DNA of 64,000 nt from positions 7,894,058-7,958,057 of the forward strand of contig CM053247.1 in the NCBI GenBank assembly GCA_028583405.1, given 5' to 3'. Below, in pieces: positions 1 to 25,269 of the stretch (position 1 is its first letter; each line of letters starts with the position of its first letter). This DNA is from Pogonophryne albipinna (taxonomy: Eukaryota; Chordata; Actinopteri; Perciformes; Artedidraconidae). The notes beneath the pieces are model-generated. The model did no database searches. It saw nothing but the letters and a program-made list of their open reading frames with translations, and was not told the origin of the DNA. The position numbers and the translations under genes were made by a program.

Positions 1-1450
<1,450 letters not shown>

Positions 1451-1764
1451 CGTCTGTCTGCAAACTTGTCAAAGCATTAATTCATGGTTTTTACTAACCG
1501 GTATCAGTATGTTGTTACGTCGGCATCATTTAGAAACGTGTATTACAATTTAATCACGGTAAAATATGTTCGTTTTGTTGTAGTTGTAGCTCCCGAGCCA
1601 GCGCGTCTTGCTTGAATGATCCGAGTAAACACAGCTGGCAGCCGGTGAAACTCGAGCGACTAGAGCGATGCGATAGGAGCGTTTAGAGCGAAGTGAATAT
1701 TCGCATCGCGTCCGATCTGAACGCAGCATTAAAGCGAGCTCCGCGCTGCACTGGAAACGCGCCA
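1451..1764 (+). mobile_element. Right part of a Harbinger-like non-autonomous element
   Basis: The segment from 1451 is close to 45745-45890, and its end (CTGGAAACGCGCCA at 1764) matches the terminus of the complete copy at 45334-46098. It is followed by TTA. The left part is displaced by the hAT-like element ending at 1450. The middle (about 1600-1720) differs from the other copy, so this is a diverged subfamily. No coding potential. Confidence 0.65.
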
Positions 1765-2152
1765 TTACATCACCAGAAGTCCTAATTTAAGGGGTCATTT
1801 CTCCCAAAAAAAAATGTTTGACTCACTATATCAACAGCCCCACCAAAAATATTTTCCACCAGCCGCCACTGTGTCCAGCGCTCCGTCTTTTAACCTCTTT
1901 TCCTTTCCCTTTCTTGATCTTCCTTAGCAACCTTCATTATAGTCCTTGACAGCGATCTGTACTACTGTATTAACAATGTGTCACATGTTAAGAATTTACA
2001 ATCAGAATCGAGTATTCAACTAAGCCGTGTAATACAAGTTGTTAGTAGCCTTAAGGGCCTACACAGTTGTTATGCTATACCACATTGCCCTTCACTGGAT
2101 ATATAATGAGCTGCACTAAACTACATTTTAGCATTTAAAATACCTAGCCATT
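1765..2152. other. Intronic DNA, nothing recognised
   Basis: No exon, RNA gene or clear repeat boundary is visible here. By position it belongs to an intron of derl3. Confidence 0.5.
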
Positions 2153-2391
2153 CTAAAATCCTTGATTATGCGATTAAACATGCAGGGTTTGTATGTGATT
2201 TTATGCGGTGAAATTGCGGGAAGTTGCGAAATATGCGGAAAGTTGCGAAATATGCTAAATATTTTTTTTTTTATTATTGGGCTGTCTTATTTGTTCTCTC
2301 TCACACACAACCTGCCACTAACGTTAAACCCCTTTACTATTCAATTAAACACATTCAATGTTTATTTATTGTAAAAGCAATTGGGCTATAT

Positions 2392-2592
<201 letters not shown>

Positions 2593-2777
2593 TCTCCGCC
2601 TCATTCTGTTTTCATTTACTCGTTCGTTATCTGACCAGCTTCAATCTTGTAGGCTACTCACCTCGTTTCTTGTAGCCCTCGAAAGGGTTTTGGAGGTCGA
2701 TGCCTCGGTGAACGTGAGTTGTTTGGCTTTCTTGTCCGCAGCATCAAAGTGGGTCGTCACCGTTGATGTTCTCTTAT

Positions 2778-3353
2778 TAGACCCTCCAGAAAAACGCGAT
2801 TCTGCGATCGCAGAATTTACCGCATAATCAGCAAAATGGCGCAGATTTTTAAAAGGCCGCATATTTATCAAAAGGGCGCATAATCAGCGCATTTTTCCAC
2901 ACAAAGTTGAGAGAAAAAAAAGTTAACTCGTCTTGACGTGAAGTGATGATGACGCGACGTCATCAGATCGCGCATCACAGAAGGTAAACAACACCGTAGA
3001 GTGAACGTGTGGAGCTCACACGAGAGAGAAAACACCAAGATGAAAAAATCTAATCAATCTCATTTACCGACGAACATTTCTGCTAAAGACCGGGCAAAGC
3101 GAAAGTGGGGGGAAACTATTCTGCACCCCGTGCAACTGTGTGTTGGAGCATCGACGGTGACGACTCACTTTGATTCATTTAAACATTCGAAAATGTTTTC
3201 TGCTGCTGCGGACAAGAAAGCCAAACAACTCACATTCACCGAGGCATCAACCTCCAAAACCCTTTCGAGGGCTACAAGAAACGAGGTGAGTAGCCTACAA
3301 GATTGAAGCTGGTCAGATAACGAACAAGTAAATGAAAACAGAATGAGGCGGAG

Positions 3354-3390
<37 letters not shown>

Positions 3391-3583
3391 TGTGATTAAA
3401 ATAGCCCAATTGCTTATACAATAATAATAATAATAAAGAGAATAAATAAATAAGACAGCCCAATATTTATTTTTTCCGCATATTTCGCAACTTCCCGCAA
3501 TTTCACCGCATAAAATCACATAAAAACCCGCATGTTTGATCGCATAATCAAGGATTTTTGCCCGCGTTTTTCTGGAGGGTCTA
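2778..3583 (+). mobile_element. Nested plus-strand copy of the CGGBP1-type transposon
   Basis: Terminal inverted repeats TAGACCCTCCAGAAAAACGC at 2778 and its mirror ending at 3583 bound the element. The flanking hexamer TCTTAT is present at 2772-2777 and 3584-3589, consistent with a target-site duplication (hAT normally makes 8 bp, so it may be decayed). The interior holds a degenerate BED-finger frame and the same downstream segment as the outer copy. Confidence 0.72.
3040..3306 (+). pseudogene. Degenerate CGGBP1-like BED zinc-finger frame of transposase
   Basis: An open frame begins MKKSN and carries the N-terminal block LPTNISAKDRAK, then shifts out of the finger because about 20 bp present in the minus-strand copy (encoding QYPDVLH) are missing. 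It returns to the family-like tail STVTTHF...KHSK...KKAKQLTF further on. CGGBP1 proteins have the order GGKLFC-x2-C followed by KRKS and KHTKR blocks. The finger cysteines are out of frame here, so this is a transposase relic. Confidence 0.65.
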
Positions 3584-3589
3584 TCTTAT

Positions 3590-3737
3590 GCTCCAACACA
3601 CAGTTGCACGGGGTGCAGAATAGTTTCCCCCCACTTTCGTGCAAGACATCGGGGTACTGCTTTGCCCGGTCTTTAGCAGAAATGTTCGTCGGTAAATGAG
3701 ATGGATTAGATTTTTTCATCTTGGTGTTTACTCTCAT
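3590..3737 (-). pseudogene. CGGBP1-like BED zinc-finger fragment, cut by insertion
   Basis: The minus-strand frame reads through DRAKQYPDVLHESGGKLFC and then TPCNCVLEH, retaining the first Cys pair (C-x2-C) of the finger. This strongly resembles the human CGGBP1 core HEDGGKLFCTSCN. The frame ends where the plus-strand copy inserted (3583-3589); the rest of the segment continues at about 2771-2640 on the same strand. Confidence 0.72.
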
Positions 3738-4212
3738 GTGAGCTCCACACGTTCACTCTACGGTGTTGTTTACCTTCTGTGATGCGCGAGCTGATGACGT
3801 CGCGTCATCATCATCATCACTTCACGTCAAGACGAGTTAACTTTTTTTCCCTCAACTTTGTGTGGAAAAATGCGCTGATTATGCGCCCTTTTAAAAATCT
3901 GCGCCATTTTGCTGATTATGCGGTAAATTATGCGATCGCATAATCGCGTTTTTCTGGAGGGTCTAAATGGGCTTCCATATGCATGAGATACAGAGAGCAG
4001 AAATCTTCTATAAAGTAGCTTTCTTTCCAGCTGCCTAGTTCTAGTTCTGGTTTGACTAAAGGCAATTATTTCTGAAGGTTTGTCGTTTTAGAAATGTCTG
4101 CTACCCTGAAACTTTAATCTACAATTAAAGCAGCAGCTCTCAGGTGGCATTTTCTCTGTCCTAATGAAAATACAATTAAATGATTAGTTGTATTTAACCT
4201 GACTGCCTGCAG

Positions 4213-5753
4213 CTGTTTGGTCTGTTCGCCAACGTCTTCTTCCTGGGCCAGGCCTTCATCATCATGCTGGTGTATGTGTGGAGTAAAAGACATCCGCTCG
4301 TACGCATGAACTTCTTTGGCCTCCTGAACTTCCAGGCACCTTTCCTCCCCTGGGTGCTCATGGGATTTTCGCTGCTGCTCGGAAACTCCATTGTGGTCGA
4401 CCTCCTAGGTATAAAATCATTTAAACAAACGCCAACATCTGACGTAACCTGTAACTCCTAATAATCTGCTCAGATATTTGGCTAATGTTCAGGAAGGCTA
4501 CACAGTGAAATTAAGATAACGTAAAAATCATGAAACCTGCAACGTAAACAATTTATATAATCAAATAGCAGGGGGCCTGAATTGCATTATTTGCCTTCTA
4601 TTAGTTCAAATGGATTCAATTTAAATATTATAAGTGTATCAGAGAAATATAAAAAGCTAGTGCACAACAACAACAACAGAGTGATACTTGTGTTAAAAAG
4701 TCCAATGTTTTAGTGAGTCTCTGAATCCTTTCTGTTTCCTGTCTGCATTGGCTCCTATACTGACTATACAGTATATAGTTTGAGATTTTAAAAGGCTCAC
4801 TTATTAACTAATACAGCTGGTTATTGTAGTTTTTATTAAATTAACAGGATGATTTAGAGCATTTCCCGGGGACTATACTTTCAGTGGCGAGTTTTTGTGG
4901 CAGCTTAACAGTGAATGTAGGATTTAATAAATAAAAGCTACAGCGCGTGTGTTTATTTCTGTTTTTCCTCAGGTATCAGTGTGGGTCACATGTACTACTT
5001 CCTGGAAGACGTGTTTCCAAACCAGCTGGGAGGACGGAGGCTGCTGATGACGCCAAAACTTCTGTAAGTCCGAGATGTTTATTTTCTAAACTTTAAAGAG
5101 GACATATTATGCTAATGTGCAGGTTTCATATTTGTATTTTGTGTCTCTACTGGGACATGTCTCCATGCTTTAATGTTCAAACCGCATTTTTTTTTGTCAT
5201 ACTTTCACCCTCTGTCTGAAACCAGAGCCCAGTCTGCTCTGATTGGTTAGCTGGCCAGCTCTATTGTCATTGGTCAACTACTTAGAAATGTCCCGCCCCT
5301 ATCACCTACAATGTGTTGGAGCGATAGCCAATAGAAGCGTAAGTGTACGGAAGTAAACAAAGGAGACCAATGGAGGTGTTTCAGGCAGGGGGGGAGGGAA
5401 GTTTGGGATTTGAGCCTTAAGAGACCATTACATGCACAAAAAACCTGTATAACAGGAAAGAGAAGACCCCAAAATGCTCAAGTGTGCCGTTATTAGTCGT
5501 TTGGAAATAGATGACTTGCAGAAGACTTTAACCCTAATACGGTCCTAGAGTTTATTAATATAAAGTAAATTCAATTGTTGTTATCGTATATAAGTAATGC
5601 AAACATATATATCTATTGTCAACATCATGAGACCCCCTTTTTCCTCCTCATAGGCGGGCCATGTTCGATCAGCCGGAGGACCCCGACTACCGTCCGCTCC
5701 ATGAAGAACAGCAGGGGGAAGATCTGCTGCAGGACGAGGAGCCGCAGGAGTAA
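4213..5753 (+). CDS. derl3: Derlin family ER-associated degradation protein, C-terminal three exons
   Basis: Exons 4213-4408, 4973-5063 and 5654-5753 join in phase with GT-AG sites (donors GTATAA, GTAAGT; acceptors CTCAG, CATAG) and end at TAA 5751-5753, giving 128 aa. Derlins are multi-pass, rhomboid-like pseudoproteases of the ER membrane that help move misfolded proteins to the cytosol for proteasomal degradation. Visible are a hydrophobic helix from [12 protein letters not shown], the invariant [15 protein letters not shown] block, a GxxxG pair in LLGISVGH, and [14 protein letters not shown]. The tail ([16 protein letters not shown]) is closer to Derlin-3 than to Derlin-2, and no C-terminal SHP (p97-binding) motif is seen. 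The first roughly 100 residues, including the WR motif, are not in the window; the upstream intron is filled with transposons. It is tail-to-tail with smarcb1, as in human. Derlin-2 is the alternative. Confidence 0.88.
5095..5430 (+). repeat. Dispersed ~350-bp repeat (family D), intronic copy
   Basis: Related to copies at 7893-8240, 42325-42700 and in reverse at 52725-52945, sharing a TATTATGCT-like start, CACCCTCTGTCTGAAA, CAGAGCCCAGTCTGCT and GATTGGTTAGCTGG in the same order. No reading frame. It looks like a non-autonomous mobile element, but I cannot define terminal repeats. Confidence 0.7.
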
Positions 5754-7099
5754 CAATACTAAGACCACAACAATCTGGATAAATCTGAGGACACAGGAAG
5801 ACAGTTAGAAGATGTGGATCTGCGGAGCCCTGACTCCTCGCAGAGTGCAGTAACGACATTTAAAATTGAACTGCACATCAGCATCATGAATATTCACAAT
5901 ATTTCTTACCTAATGGTACATTCCCACTAAGCATTTCAACTACGGAGAGTTTATTTGCCCTAAAGAGAAGTTTATTTCGGACAAAAAACATAATTGAATC
6001 AAAGCAAAGAAAATATGGAATCATGTGTAGAAGGAACCCGAACACCAAGTAACCTTTTTTGGGGGGGAAATGAACTTAAAAGGGCATCCTGTAGAGTTCA
6101 TTTGACCACGATTCAGCAGAGAAATGTTTTTACGAGTAGGTCCCTGTTGTGTTTTCATAGTGCACAAGCACGGGGCGACATAAAAGGCAGGGGAGAAAAC
6201 CAAAAGGAAGTCAACACTGCAGGATTTAAAATGTTAATATCAAAATCAAATGTTTACTGAGGAAGAAAAGTGAGACCTCAAAGATACACACAATAACGGT
6301 AAAGGCAACACACAGGGCACCATTAAGGTCGATTTACAATAATTGTTTTTTATTTAGCTTTCTATCGTATCTCTTGGTCTTTATCGGGGGGCAATCACAT
6401 GCATGTCAGATGGTTTCATACGAGGATACATTGTAAACCCTTTCTGAGGTCAATAAGATGCAAGGGCTTCATAAAAAGCTTGTAACTGGACATTTGGGTT
6501 AAGATTTTGCCCTCATGAGCTGTTTAAAGTCTAAGATGTACGTGCCTGCCTAACAGAATGTATGCTTGAACTTGAGTTTATGTCAAAATATTCTTTACAA
6601 AACCCCAAACCTAGCAACGAGGCAGTGAGTGATTCACCTGATCTCTCTTTATAAAGCTATTCACTTTATCAGCATAAACCAATATAAACCTCCTAAGTAA
6701 GCACACTCCAACTGTGTAAAATAAGTCAAAGCAGTTCCCTCCCTGCTGCTGTCACACTGAACTGCCGACCTCCTGAAACCAGCAGCCCGTCTGCACACTC
6801 TGCACTTTCACCCGCTGCCTTTTGTGGGTTAAACACTGGCGAACTAAATGGAAATTGCTTAGCACAACAACAAGCAAACAAGTCTCTGTGGGAGCGTCCG
6901 GCAACCACACATATTTCATTGTCAGTCATGACACGGCACTGTGGAACATTTTAGTCAAGAAAACGTTTCTGTTTGCAGGGATTCAATGGAAAGCATCAGC
7001 AAGAACATTTATAGGAAAAATCATCGTGGTATTCACAATTCAATGTAGGGAAATTCACACACACGTACCTGATATTTAACATTTGATTTGTTTAATAAA
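5754..7099 (+). other. derl3: Probable derl3 3' UTR
   Basis: No further exon follows the derl3 stop. The sequence is AT-rich and single-copy in this window. The first canonical AATAAA on the plus strand after the stop that I noticed is at 7094-7099. Open frames here (for example 5994-6260) lack any recognisable domain. Confidence 0.45.
7094..7099 (+). terminator. derl3: Candidate polyadenylation signal AATAAA for derl3
   Basis: A canonical hexamer about 1.34 kb after the derl3 stop in an AT-rich tract. A nearer non-canonical signal could be used instead. Confidence 0.35.
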
Positions 7100-7892
7100 A
7101 ACAAAAATCTAAAGATGTAATATTTAATTGCAATTTTGCTGACCAGTATTGCAATTTAAACTAATTTGTTCTAGAAATTAAACTACAGCCTTTCATTTGT
7201 GACTTATATTAAACAAAGAAAAAATAGAAACTTGTTTCCTCGTTAAAAAAAGGCAGGCACGTTTTTATTTGTACTCGTCAGTTCAACTTACAGAAGCCTT
7301 CTTAAAAAAACTGAACAAATTAGCTCACTTTTAGAAATGACACTGCATATTTGACCTTAAGCTTAATGCTAACAAAGAGATGCTAACACTCTTACACATG
7401 ACAATGTTAAGCTGGTATGTTTAACATGTTCAACTTCTTTGTTTAGCGTCTTAGCATCCATAACAGAGCTAAAGGTGCAGCTGAGGCTGATGGGAGTGCT
7501 GTTACTTCTGAAAGGCAGTTGGTCATTGACTTGTGATGGACACAATTTAAGCTGATAGCTGATATAGAGGGAAAAGTCAAAGGATCATCAAAGTTATAAA
7601 AATGTACTCCGAGGAAAACAGATATCTGTAGAAAATGTAATTGCCACCAATATTATTTGAATCTCAAAGAAAATATTAGACTGACACTTCACACTGCCTT
7701 TGTTACCAGAGAAAATATGGCACCTTTAAGTATCACAACCGCTAATTAAAACACCATTTATTTTGTGAGCTAGAAATAAAATGCAGCTCTCAAGATGAAA
7801 GAAATTACACTAAGGTGCCATGCATATTTAATAAAACAATAATATCATATTCCCATAGTAATGCAGAAATTGTTTATTCATTTACTTTTTAA

Positions 7893-8240
7893 GGGGCCCT
7901 ATTACGCCCATTTTCAGTTTCATATTTTGTACCTTGCTGTAATGTTCAAAAAGCTCTTTAATGTTCTCATACTGCCTGTGCTGCTGCACCTCTTTTCACC
8001 CTCTGTCTGAAATCAGAGCCCAGTCTGCTCGGACTGGTTAGCTGGCCGGCTCTGTGGTGATTGGTCAACCGGATAGAGATGTCCCGTCCCTTAGCAAATC
8101 ACGTACAATGTGTTGGAGCGCAAGCCAATAGGGGCGAGAGTGTTACATAGTGATGTCACTATATACTGACATATACATAATTATGGAAGTAAACCAAGGA
8201 CTATAAAGGAGGCATTGCAGGCAAAGGGGATTTTAGGGCT
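7893..8240 (+). repeat. Dispersed family D repeat between derl3 and smarcb1
   Basis: Starts at GGGGCCCTATTACGCCCATT and contains the family landmarks CACCCTCTGTCTGAAA, CAGAGCCCAGTCTGCTC and GGTTAGCTGGCCGGCTC. It lies between the two converging genes, upstream of the smarcb1 poly(A) signal on the plus strand. Confidence 0.72.
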
Positions 8241-8293
8241 TCTTTAAACTGATGCACAATATAACAAGACGTCAAATTAAGCTCTTTCACTTT

Positions 8294-8299
8294 TTTATT
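8294..8299 (-). terminator. smarcb1: smarcb1 polyadenylation signal AATAAA
   Basis: TTTATT on plus reads AATAAA on minus, about 370 nt after the smarcb1 stop at 8666-8668. This would give a compact 3' UTR of roughly 380 nt that contains no gene or TE boundary. Confidence 0.6.
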
Positions 8300-8665
8300 T
8301 ATTTTGTAAGAATTATTAAAATGTACAAAAAGACAACAAATACAACATAACAATATATTATCTGAGACTGGCTGTGGTTTTTTTTCTCCCTCTGGTCAGG
8401 TAAAGAGAGTCAGTGGTCAAAGTGAGAGAGCAGCCTCTCAACACCGGGGGTCTGAGGGGAACACGATGGGGTTTTCTACCGGGGGCTTTGCCAAAAAGAA
8501 CAAAGTAATAACATCAATAATGAAAATGTGAATGTCTGACTGAGAATCCGGTGGAGCAGAAAAGACATCCAGCGCGCGATGGAGGGACGTCTCTGGTGCT
8601 GATGTTTGTACCGTGACAGAACCAAACCTCAGTGAAGACGAGCTCCTGCAGGGGGCGCCGTCACC

Positions 8666-20620
<11,955 letters not shown>

Positions 20621-20874
20621 ATTCAGAAGTAGCCTACAACACAAAAAAGTGTAGCATTACAATTTTTGTAAAGACAGTACAAGAAATGTACGTATAATCA
20701 TGAAAAGAAAGTTACACTTGTTTAGAAACATGTCCCCAGTGAATGTTATTATGTCATTGAACTATTATTAATGTAAGATCAGGGGTTTACTTTTGTTGTT
20801 GTTTTTTAACGACTAAATAATGATTATTTTCATTATGGATTATAATATACGGTGGCCCTGAATTGCAATCCAAA

Positions 20875-21004
20875 ACAGCATTTCAGGAAACTTCACAGCA
20901 TTTCAGGAAACACCACAGCATTTGAGAAAACACCACAGCATTTGAGAAAACACCACAGCATTTGAGAAAACACCACAGCATTTCAGGAAACACCACAGCA
21001 TTTC
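20875..21004. repeat. 20-bp minisatellite, about 6.5 copies
   Basis: Tandem units of the form ACAGCATTTCAGGAAACACC alternating with an ACAGCATTTGAGAAAACACC variant. The array ends about 20 bp before the target site of the hAT element at 21034. There are no unique spacers, so it is not a CRISPR array. Confidence 0.93.
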
Positions 21005-21033
21005 AACTTATACGGAAAGGGTATTCCTTAGGA

Positions 21034-22446
21034 CAGGGGTGCCCAACCTTTTTTGAACCGAGAGCTACTTTTAAAGTTGCCAGTCTGCCGAGATCTACCA
21101 GTCCAAATAGAGAGGCGTAGCCATTACTGACAGCCTACTACCAGGTAAATACACACTTCTGCTTGTATAAAACTGACCTTTGTACGATTAATACTTCATA
21201 AAATACTGCAGATCCTTTATCTTACCTCTTTCTAATCTACACACATACAAGTATTTAACTGAAGTTACACAACAGTGTTGTTGATACAGAGTTGGAGTTT
21301 ATTCACACGTCACTACAGTGGGTAATGTTTTCAAGAAACATTGAACAGTGCTGCCACATATGACACAGGGAAAAAAGAAAAGACTCTGAACCCTTTCTTT
21401 GCCATTATATAAAAATAGTGTTGCTACAAAAGTATAAATGAGGCCTACTAATAAGACAACTCAGATCTGAAGCTACACAGGAATCTGCTGCCAAAGTGCA
21501 ATAAAAAAGACCAAATTAATAGAATCAAACCCTTTTTTTGTTGCATTTTAGTAGATTATAAAAAGAAATGCCTTTAAAATAGGATGCCAGCAACACTAGT
21601 TTCTTAACCTGAATTGATAATAGACTATAATCAATTTAAGTTTGCATTCTTATACCATTTTGTACAATAATTATAATGAATAAGTTCAAACAAACTAAAA
21701 CTTACAGCTGATTAATAACGGTATCTAACTTGAGTTTTTATCATATCAAAAACCTATTGAAATGCTACTGTTATTTTTACTGTCCCCCAAAAGCGCGTCG
21801 GCAGCCTCCAGGAAAGCTTCTTACACAACTTCGCCGTCTTTGAAAGACTTCATGTGTTTCGCAAGAACGTGACTGACACGATAAGATGCTCTGGTAGCAG
21901 CCTTGCTCTTGTTGTTGGGCCTGGTGAAAATGGACTGCTGTGCATTTAGCTGTCCTTTCAGGCCCCTCCCCTTTTGGGAGCGTAGGGCAGAATTAGGAGG
22001 GAATTCCGTCTCGTAGCGTTTGTGCACTGTTTTGAAATGCTGCTCCTAAATTACCCTTCTTCGATAAAGCCACGCTCGCATTGCAGATGAGACAGATGGA
22101 CTTTGAATTGGAATAGATACAAAAATAATCATCCTCCCACTCGGAGTGAAAATTATATATGTTTTGCTTCTGCCATAATTGCGGTCTTGTGTGTGCGGAC
22201 TGTCACTCCTGTTGACACGGACAACGTTAGCGAAATAGTGCCCACTGCCCACCAGCCACGCCCCGACACATGGGGTCACGCCGGCCAATCACAAAGCTTT
22301 GATGCGTTCAAGTGCATTATTCTGGCACAGGAAGATTATGTTATAGGACATTAACGATAAAACAGAATATTGTTGTTCTATTTTTAGACACATCTCGCGA
22401 TCGACTGGGAATCTCTCGATCGCGATCGACTGGTTGGGCACCCCTG
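21034..22446 (-). mobile_element. 1.4-kb hAT transposon with decayed transposase
   Basis: Termini CAGGGGTGCCCAACC and GGTTGGGCACCCCTG are perfect inverted repeats. The 8-bp target duplication CCTTAGGA is at 21026-21033 and 22447-22454. This is the Charlie-like hAT signature. Minus-strand fragments resemble the N-terminal part of ZBED5/GTF2IRD2-like hAT transposase; the catalytic part is missing, so this is a non-autonomous deletion derivative. It lies about 0.9 kb upstream of the smarcb1 start. Confidence 0.93.
21821..22027 (-). pseudogene. hAT transposase N-terminal fragment
   Basis: The frame contains KRYETEFPPNSALRSQ, KGQLNAQQSIF, ATRASYRVSHVLAKHMK and FKDGEVV. The last two correspond to the conserved A-SY-VA-VLAK-K-PF-DGE block after the BED finger in ZBED5/FAM200-like transposases. 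It is cut off after VV; upstream finger sequence (near 22030-22090) carries stops. No intact catalytic domain. Confidence 0.75.
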
Positions 22447-23240
22447 CCTTAGGAGAACACTTCTTGTTTGTGATTGGACAGAGCCAGCCAGAGAAGCACT
22501 GCTGTGATTGGTTGTTTTTGCTGCCAGTCAAGAAATGACACTTCGTGATTGGTCAGCACCCGACAGCGCAACATGTCCCGAAACATCAGCCGTTAGCTGT
22601 TAGCACACAGAGCTCACAGCTCCTCATATATGTTCAGAAACTGGACAAAAGTTAAACATGAACAAATCACAGACTGTCTATGTCATGGTAAATACAGTCG
22701 CTGCTTTATTTATGTCTGTATGCCGTTGTTGTGAGTTTGGACGGCGCAGCTACAGGTTGGTTTATCCTGATCGATCTGATCTCCATTCAGAAAATAGTTA
22801 TTTGTTCGCTCAGGGCAAATTCAGAGCCTTTGTTTTTACCCTTTTGTTTCGTTTAGCTAAAAATGGTTAATATTGTCTGAAAGCTGAGTTTCTTCCCGTT
22901 AAGTGAGTATGACACATTCATAGTTTATTAAATGTTAAGAAGCCCTCAGACGCCGTTTCTTGCAAGATGTTGCGTCATGCCCCTGGTCTTAACTGGTTAA
23001 AGTAATCATCTCGCAGAGGGGCGTGGCCAGCAGCAGCTCATTAGCATTTAAAGCTACAGACAAAGAAACAGCACTTTTGAAACAGGGCTGAAACAGAGGG
23101 GTTTATGGGATGCTACAATGATCCGTTTGGTATTTCAGCCAAACACTACATAGACATGATTTGTAAATATCTGAGACCAATCATGATGGACCCATTTCTA
23201 CTTTTGGGAAAATTAAGGGGAACATAATTTAGACTAAAGA
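22447..23240. repeat. Dispersed repeat mosaic
   Basis: 22583-22740 is homologous to 45505-45660, the interior of the complete Harbinger-like element (GAGCTCACAGCTCCTCATAT, CAGTCGCTGCTTTATTTATG). 22975-23240 is also compatible with teleost dispersed-repeat sequence (TAGCATTTAAAGCTACAGAC), but without a second copy in this window. Confidence 0.55.
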
Positions 23241-24526
23241 AACCCCCCCTAGTGTCAAATATCTGAAATGTGACATATATGTCACATTGGGCTTTAATGG
23301 TAAAATAACTCTTATTTTTAACTTAATTAATGAGGATGATTTTTTGGTTTAAATTAGTTTGAACATTCTTTGAATTGAAGAATAAGAACATAACTCAATA
23401 TAATTGAATCAGCTAAATTAACTGAGCACATCATAATCATATTTCTAATTGTGCATATATGTCACTTTGGGTTTACTGGGAACGTTTAGGGTTAAATTCC
23501 CGATGTGACACCAGTGTCACAGCGATATTTATCTAATTTGTTTCATATCAATTTGATCAATACATGTTTCCACAACAGGTTAAATGTAATAAAGGACAGG
23601 TTATGTAAGCATTTTAATTCTTAAATGGCTTGAATTTTACCTTTAGCAACAACAACAAAAAGCTTTTGAAATGTAGCTCGTTATGTCACATGTGTTCACA
23701 TGGACATCTTGGACATGTTGTCATGGGAACACAAAATCAAATGTCCTGGACCCACCAGACTGTTCAGTGTGTCACTTGGGGACTTCATGAGATAAAAACA
23801 AGGCTAAAGCTGTACAAGGAACTTTCCAGAACATTTAAAGTTCATGTGACCCCCGTGTCACGGTGGGTCCTTACATCAAATAAAAAGAATAAAGTGCCAA
23901 CACATCTGAATTTTAAAAAGCTACAGCTCCACACATTCCTAATACATTACTACATGATTTTGTTGTCTTGTGATTTTTAACAATATATTCAGGAGTTTGG
24001 CATCCTTATTTTTTCACCCCTCCCTTAAATCTCCTTCTTTGCCAAACACAATAATAAAGGTAAAGAGTCTTATTCATTTTATAAACTTAATGTTTATTCG
24101 TATATACATGAATATATTAATCTATAACCAAGAAAGGAAAGAATGTACATTGCAAAACAAAATCTGTATATACAAATTAATAAATAAACAAAGACAAAAT
24201 CAAGGACAGGTTCTTTTTTTACACAGGTTTTGTGTTCTTGGGAAAAGTAGGAAAAATAAAATGAAAAACACACTGCAGTTAGAAAAAGTTCGGAAATTCT
24301 TTTCGTTAAAATGGAAAATGGCACCCGAGCATAGATCAGGGGAACAAAACAAGAAATAAAAAACACACACACCACGCCAGCTGGTTTTATTTTCTTGTAA
24401 ACGCAGCCTTTTTGTTCAAACTCGCACAGAATCAGGTCAAATCACAAAAAAGGTACGTAATTTCACCACGGGCTACGACGACACACAAACCAGTCCAACA
24501 TCAACCTCATCAGCACAGAAACACTC
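23241..24526. other. Intergenic DNA, no gene seen
   Basis: AT-rich DNA with several GTGAC/GTCAC dyads, including a perfect 20-bp palindrome at 23268-23287. The open frames at 23630-23980 and 23970-24359 have no domain. AATAAA on minus at about 24092 and 24384 could be distal ralgds poly(A) signals. Confidence 0.4.
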
Positions 24527-24548
24527 GGGGGGGGGGGGGGGGGGGGGG
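24527..24548. repeat. Poly-G tract (22 G)
   Basis: A homopolymer of 22 G on the plus strand, able to form G-quadruplex-like structures and prone to sequencing error. Confidence 0.9.
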
Positions 24549-25206
24549 TCAGCTCATTTAAAGTTCCACTCATGTGCACAATGCTTTAGAGAACACGCGT
24601 AATATGGAGATGGAGCTGCTGCAGAAACATGTGACTGTGGGAAAACAAGGACAACAAGGAATCGTTTTTAAAATGTTAAGCTGCGGAACGTATTGAGACA
24701 AAATCGGTCGAAATCTTTACACGTAAAATTAAAAATCAATTTAGACAGTCCTTCGATTAATAATAATTTATAGAATTTTTTTATTTATTATTATTTGATC
24801 GTATTTATGTGAAATTAATACTATTTATTATTTGAATAATCTAGATTTCATTTTCTACTTTTCTTTTACATCGTTTTCTTTATTAAAATGTTCTCATTTA
24901 CAATTTTTGTTGTCTTTATTTTTGTTTTCACTGTATTAAATTGCACCAATCTGCATTCAAAGGTGCAATACACATTGGATTACTTGATAACAAATTGTGG
25001 GTTAGGGTGATTTTCTGGGAAATAAAGACAATAACCTTGACAAAATGTGTATTTTTTTAAGAATCTGTAAGCAATTTAAAATGGAATGTTTCAGATTGAA
25101 CAAAAGTGCAATAGCAGATTATGCTGTAGTGATTCTTGTCTTTAGTCTATTAACAATTTGTGACATTAAGGAGGACCTTGGAGCATTAAAGGTCCTGTTA
25201 CAGTTT

Positions 25207-25269
25207 GAACTAATAGAGGAGGAATTCTAACTAATGGAGGAGGAATTCTAACTAATGGAGGAGGAATTC
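25207..25269. repeat. Three tandem 21-bp repeats
   Basis: Units of the form TAACTAATGGAGGAGGAATTC; the first has two substitutions. Confidence 0.9.

Noticed and set aside
3307..3583. tRNA or other small RNA gene in the transposon cluster
   Set aside because: No cloverleaf or box A/B arrangement could be found by eye, and the segment is explained by the transposon copy.
20875..21004. CRISPR-like array
   Set aside because: Units are directly adjacent with no unique spacers, in a vertebrate genome; it is a minisatellite.
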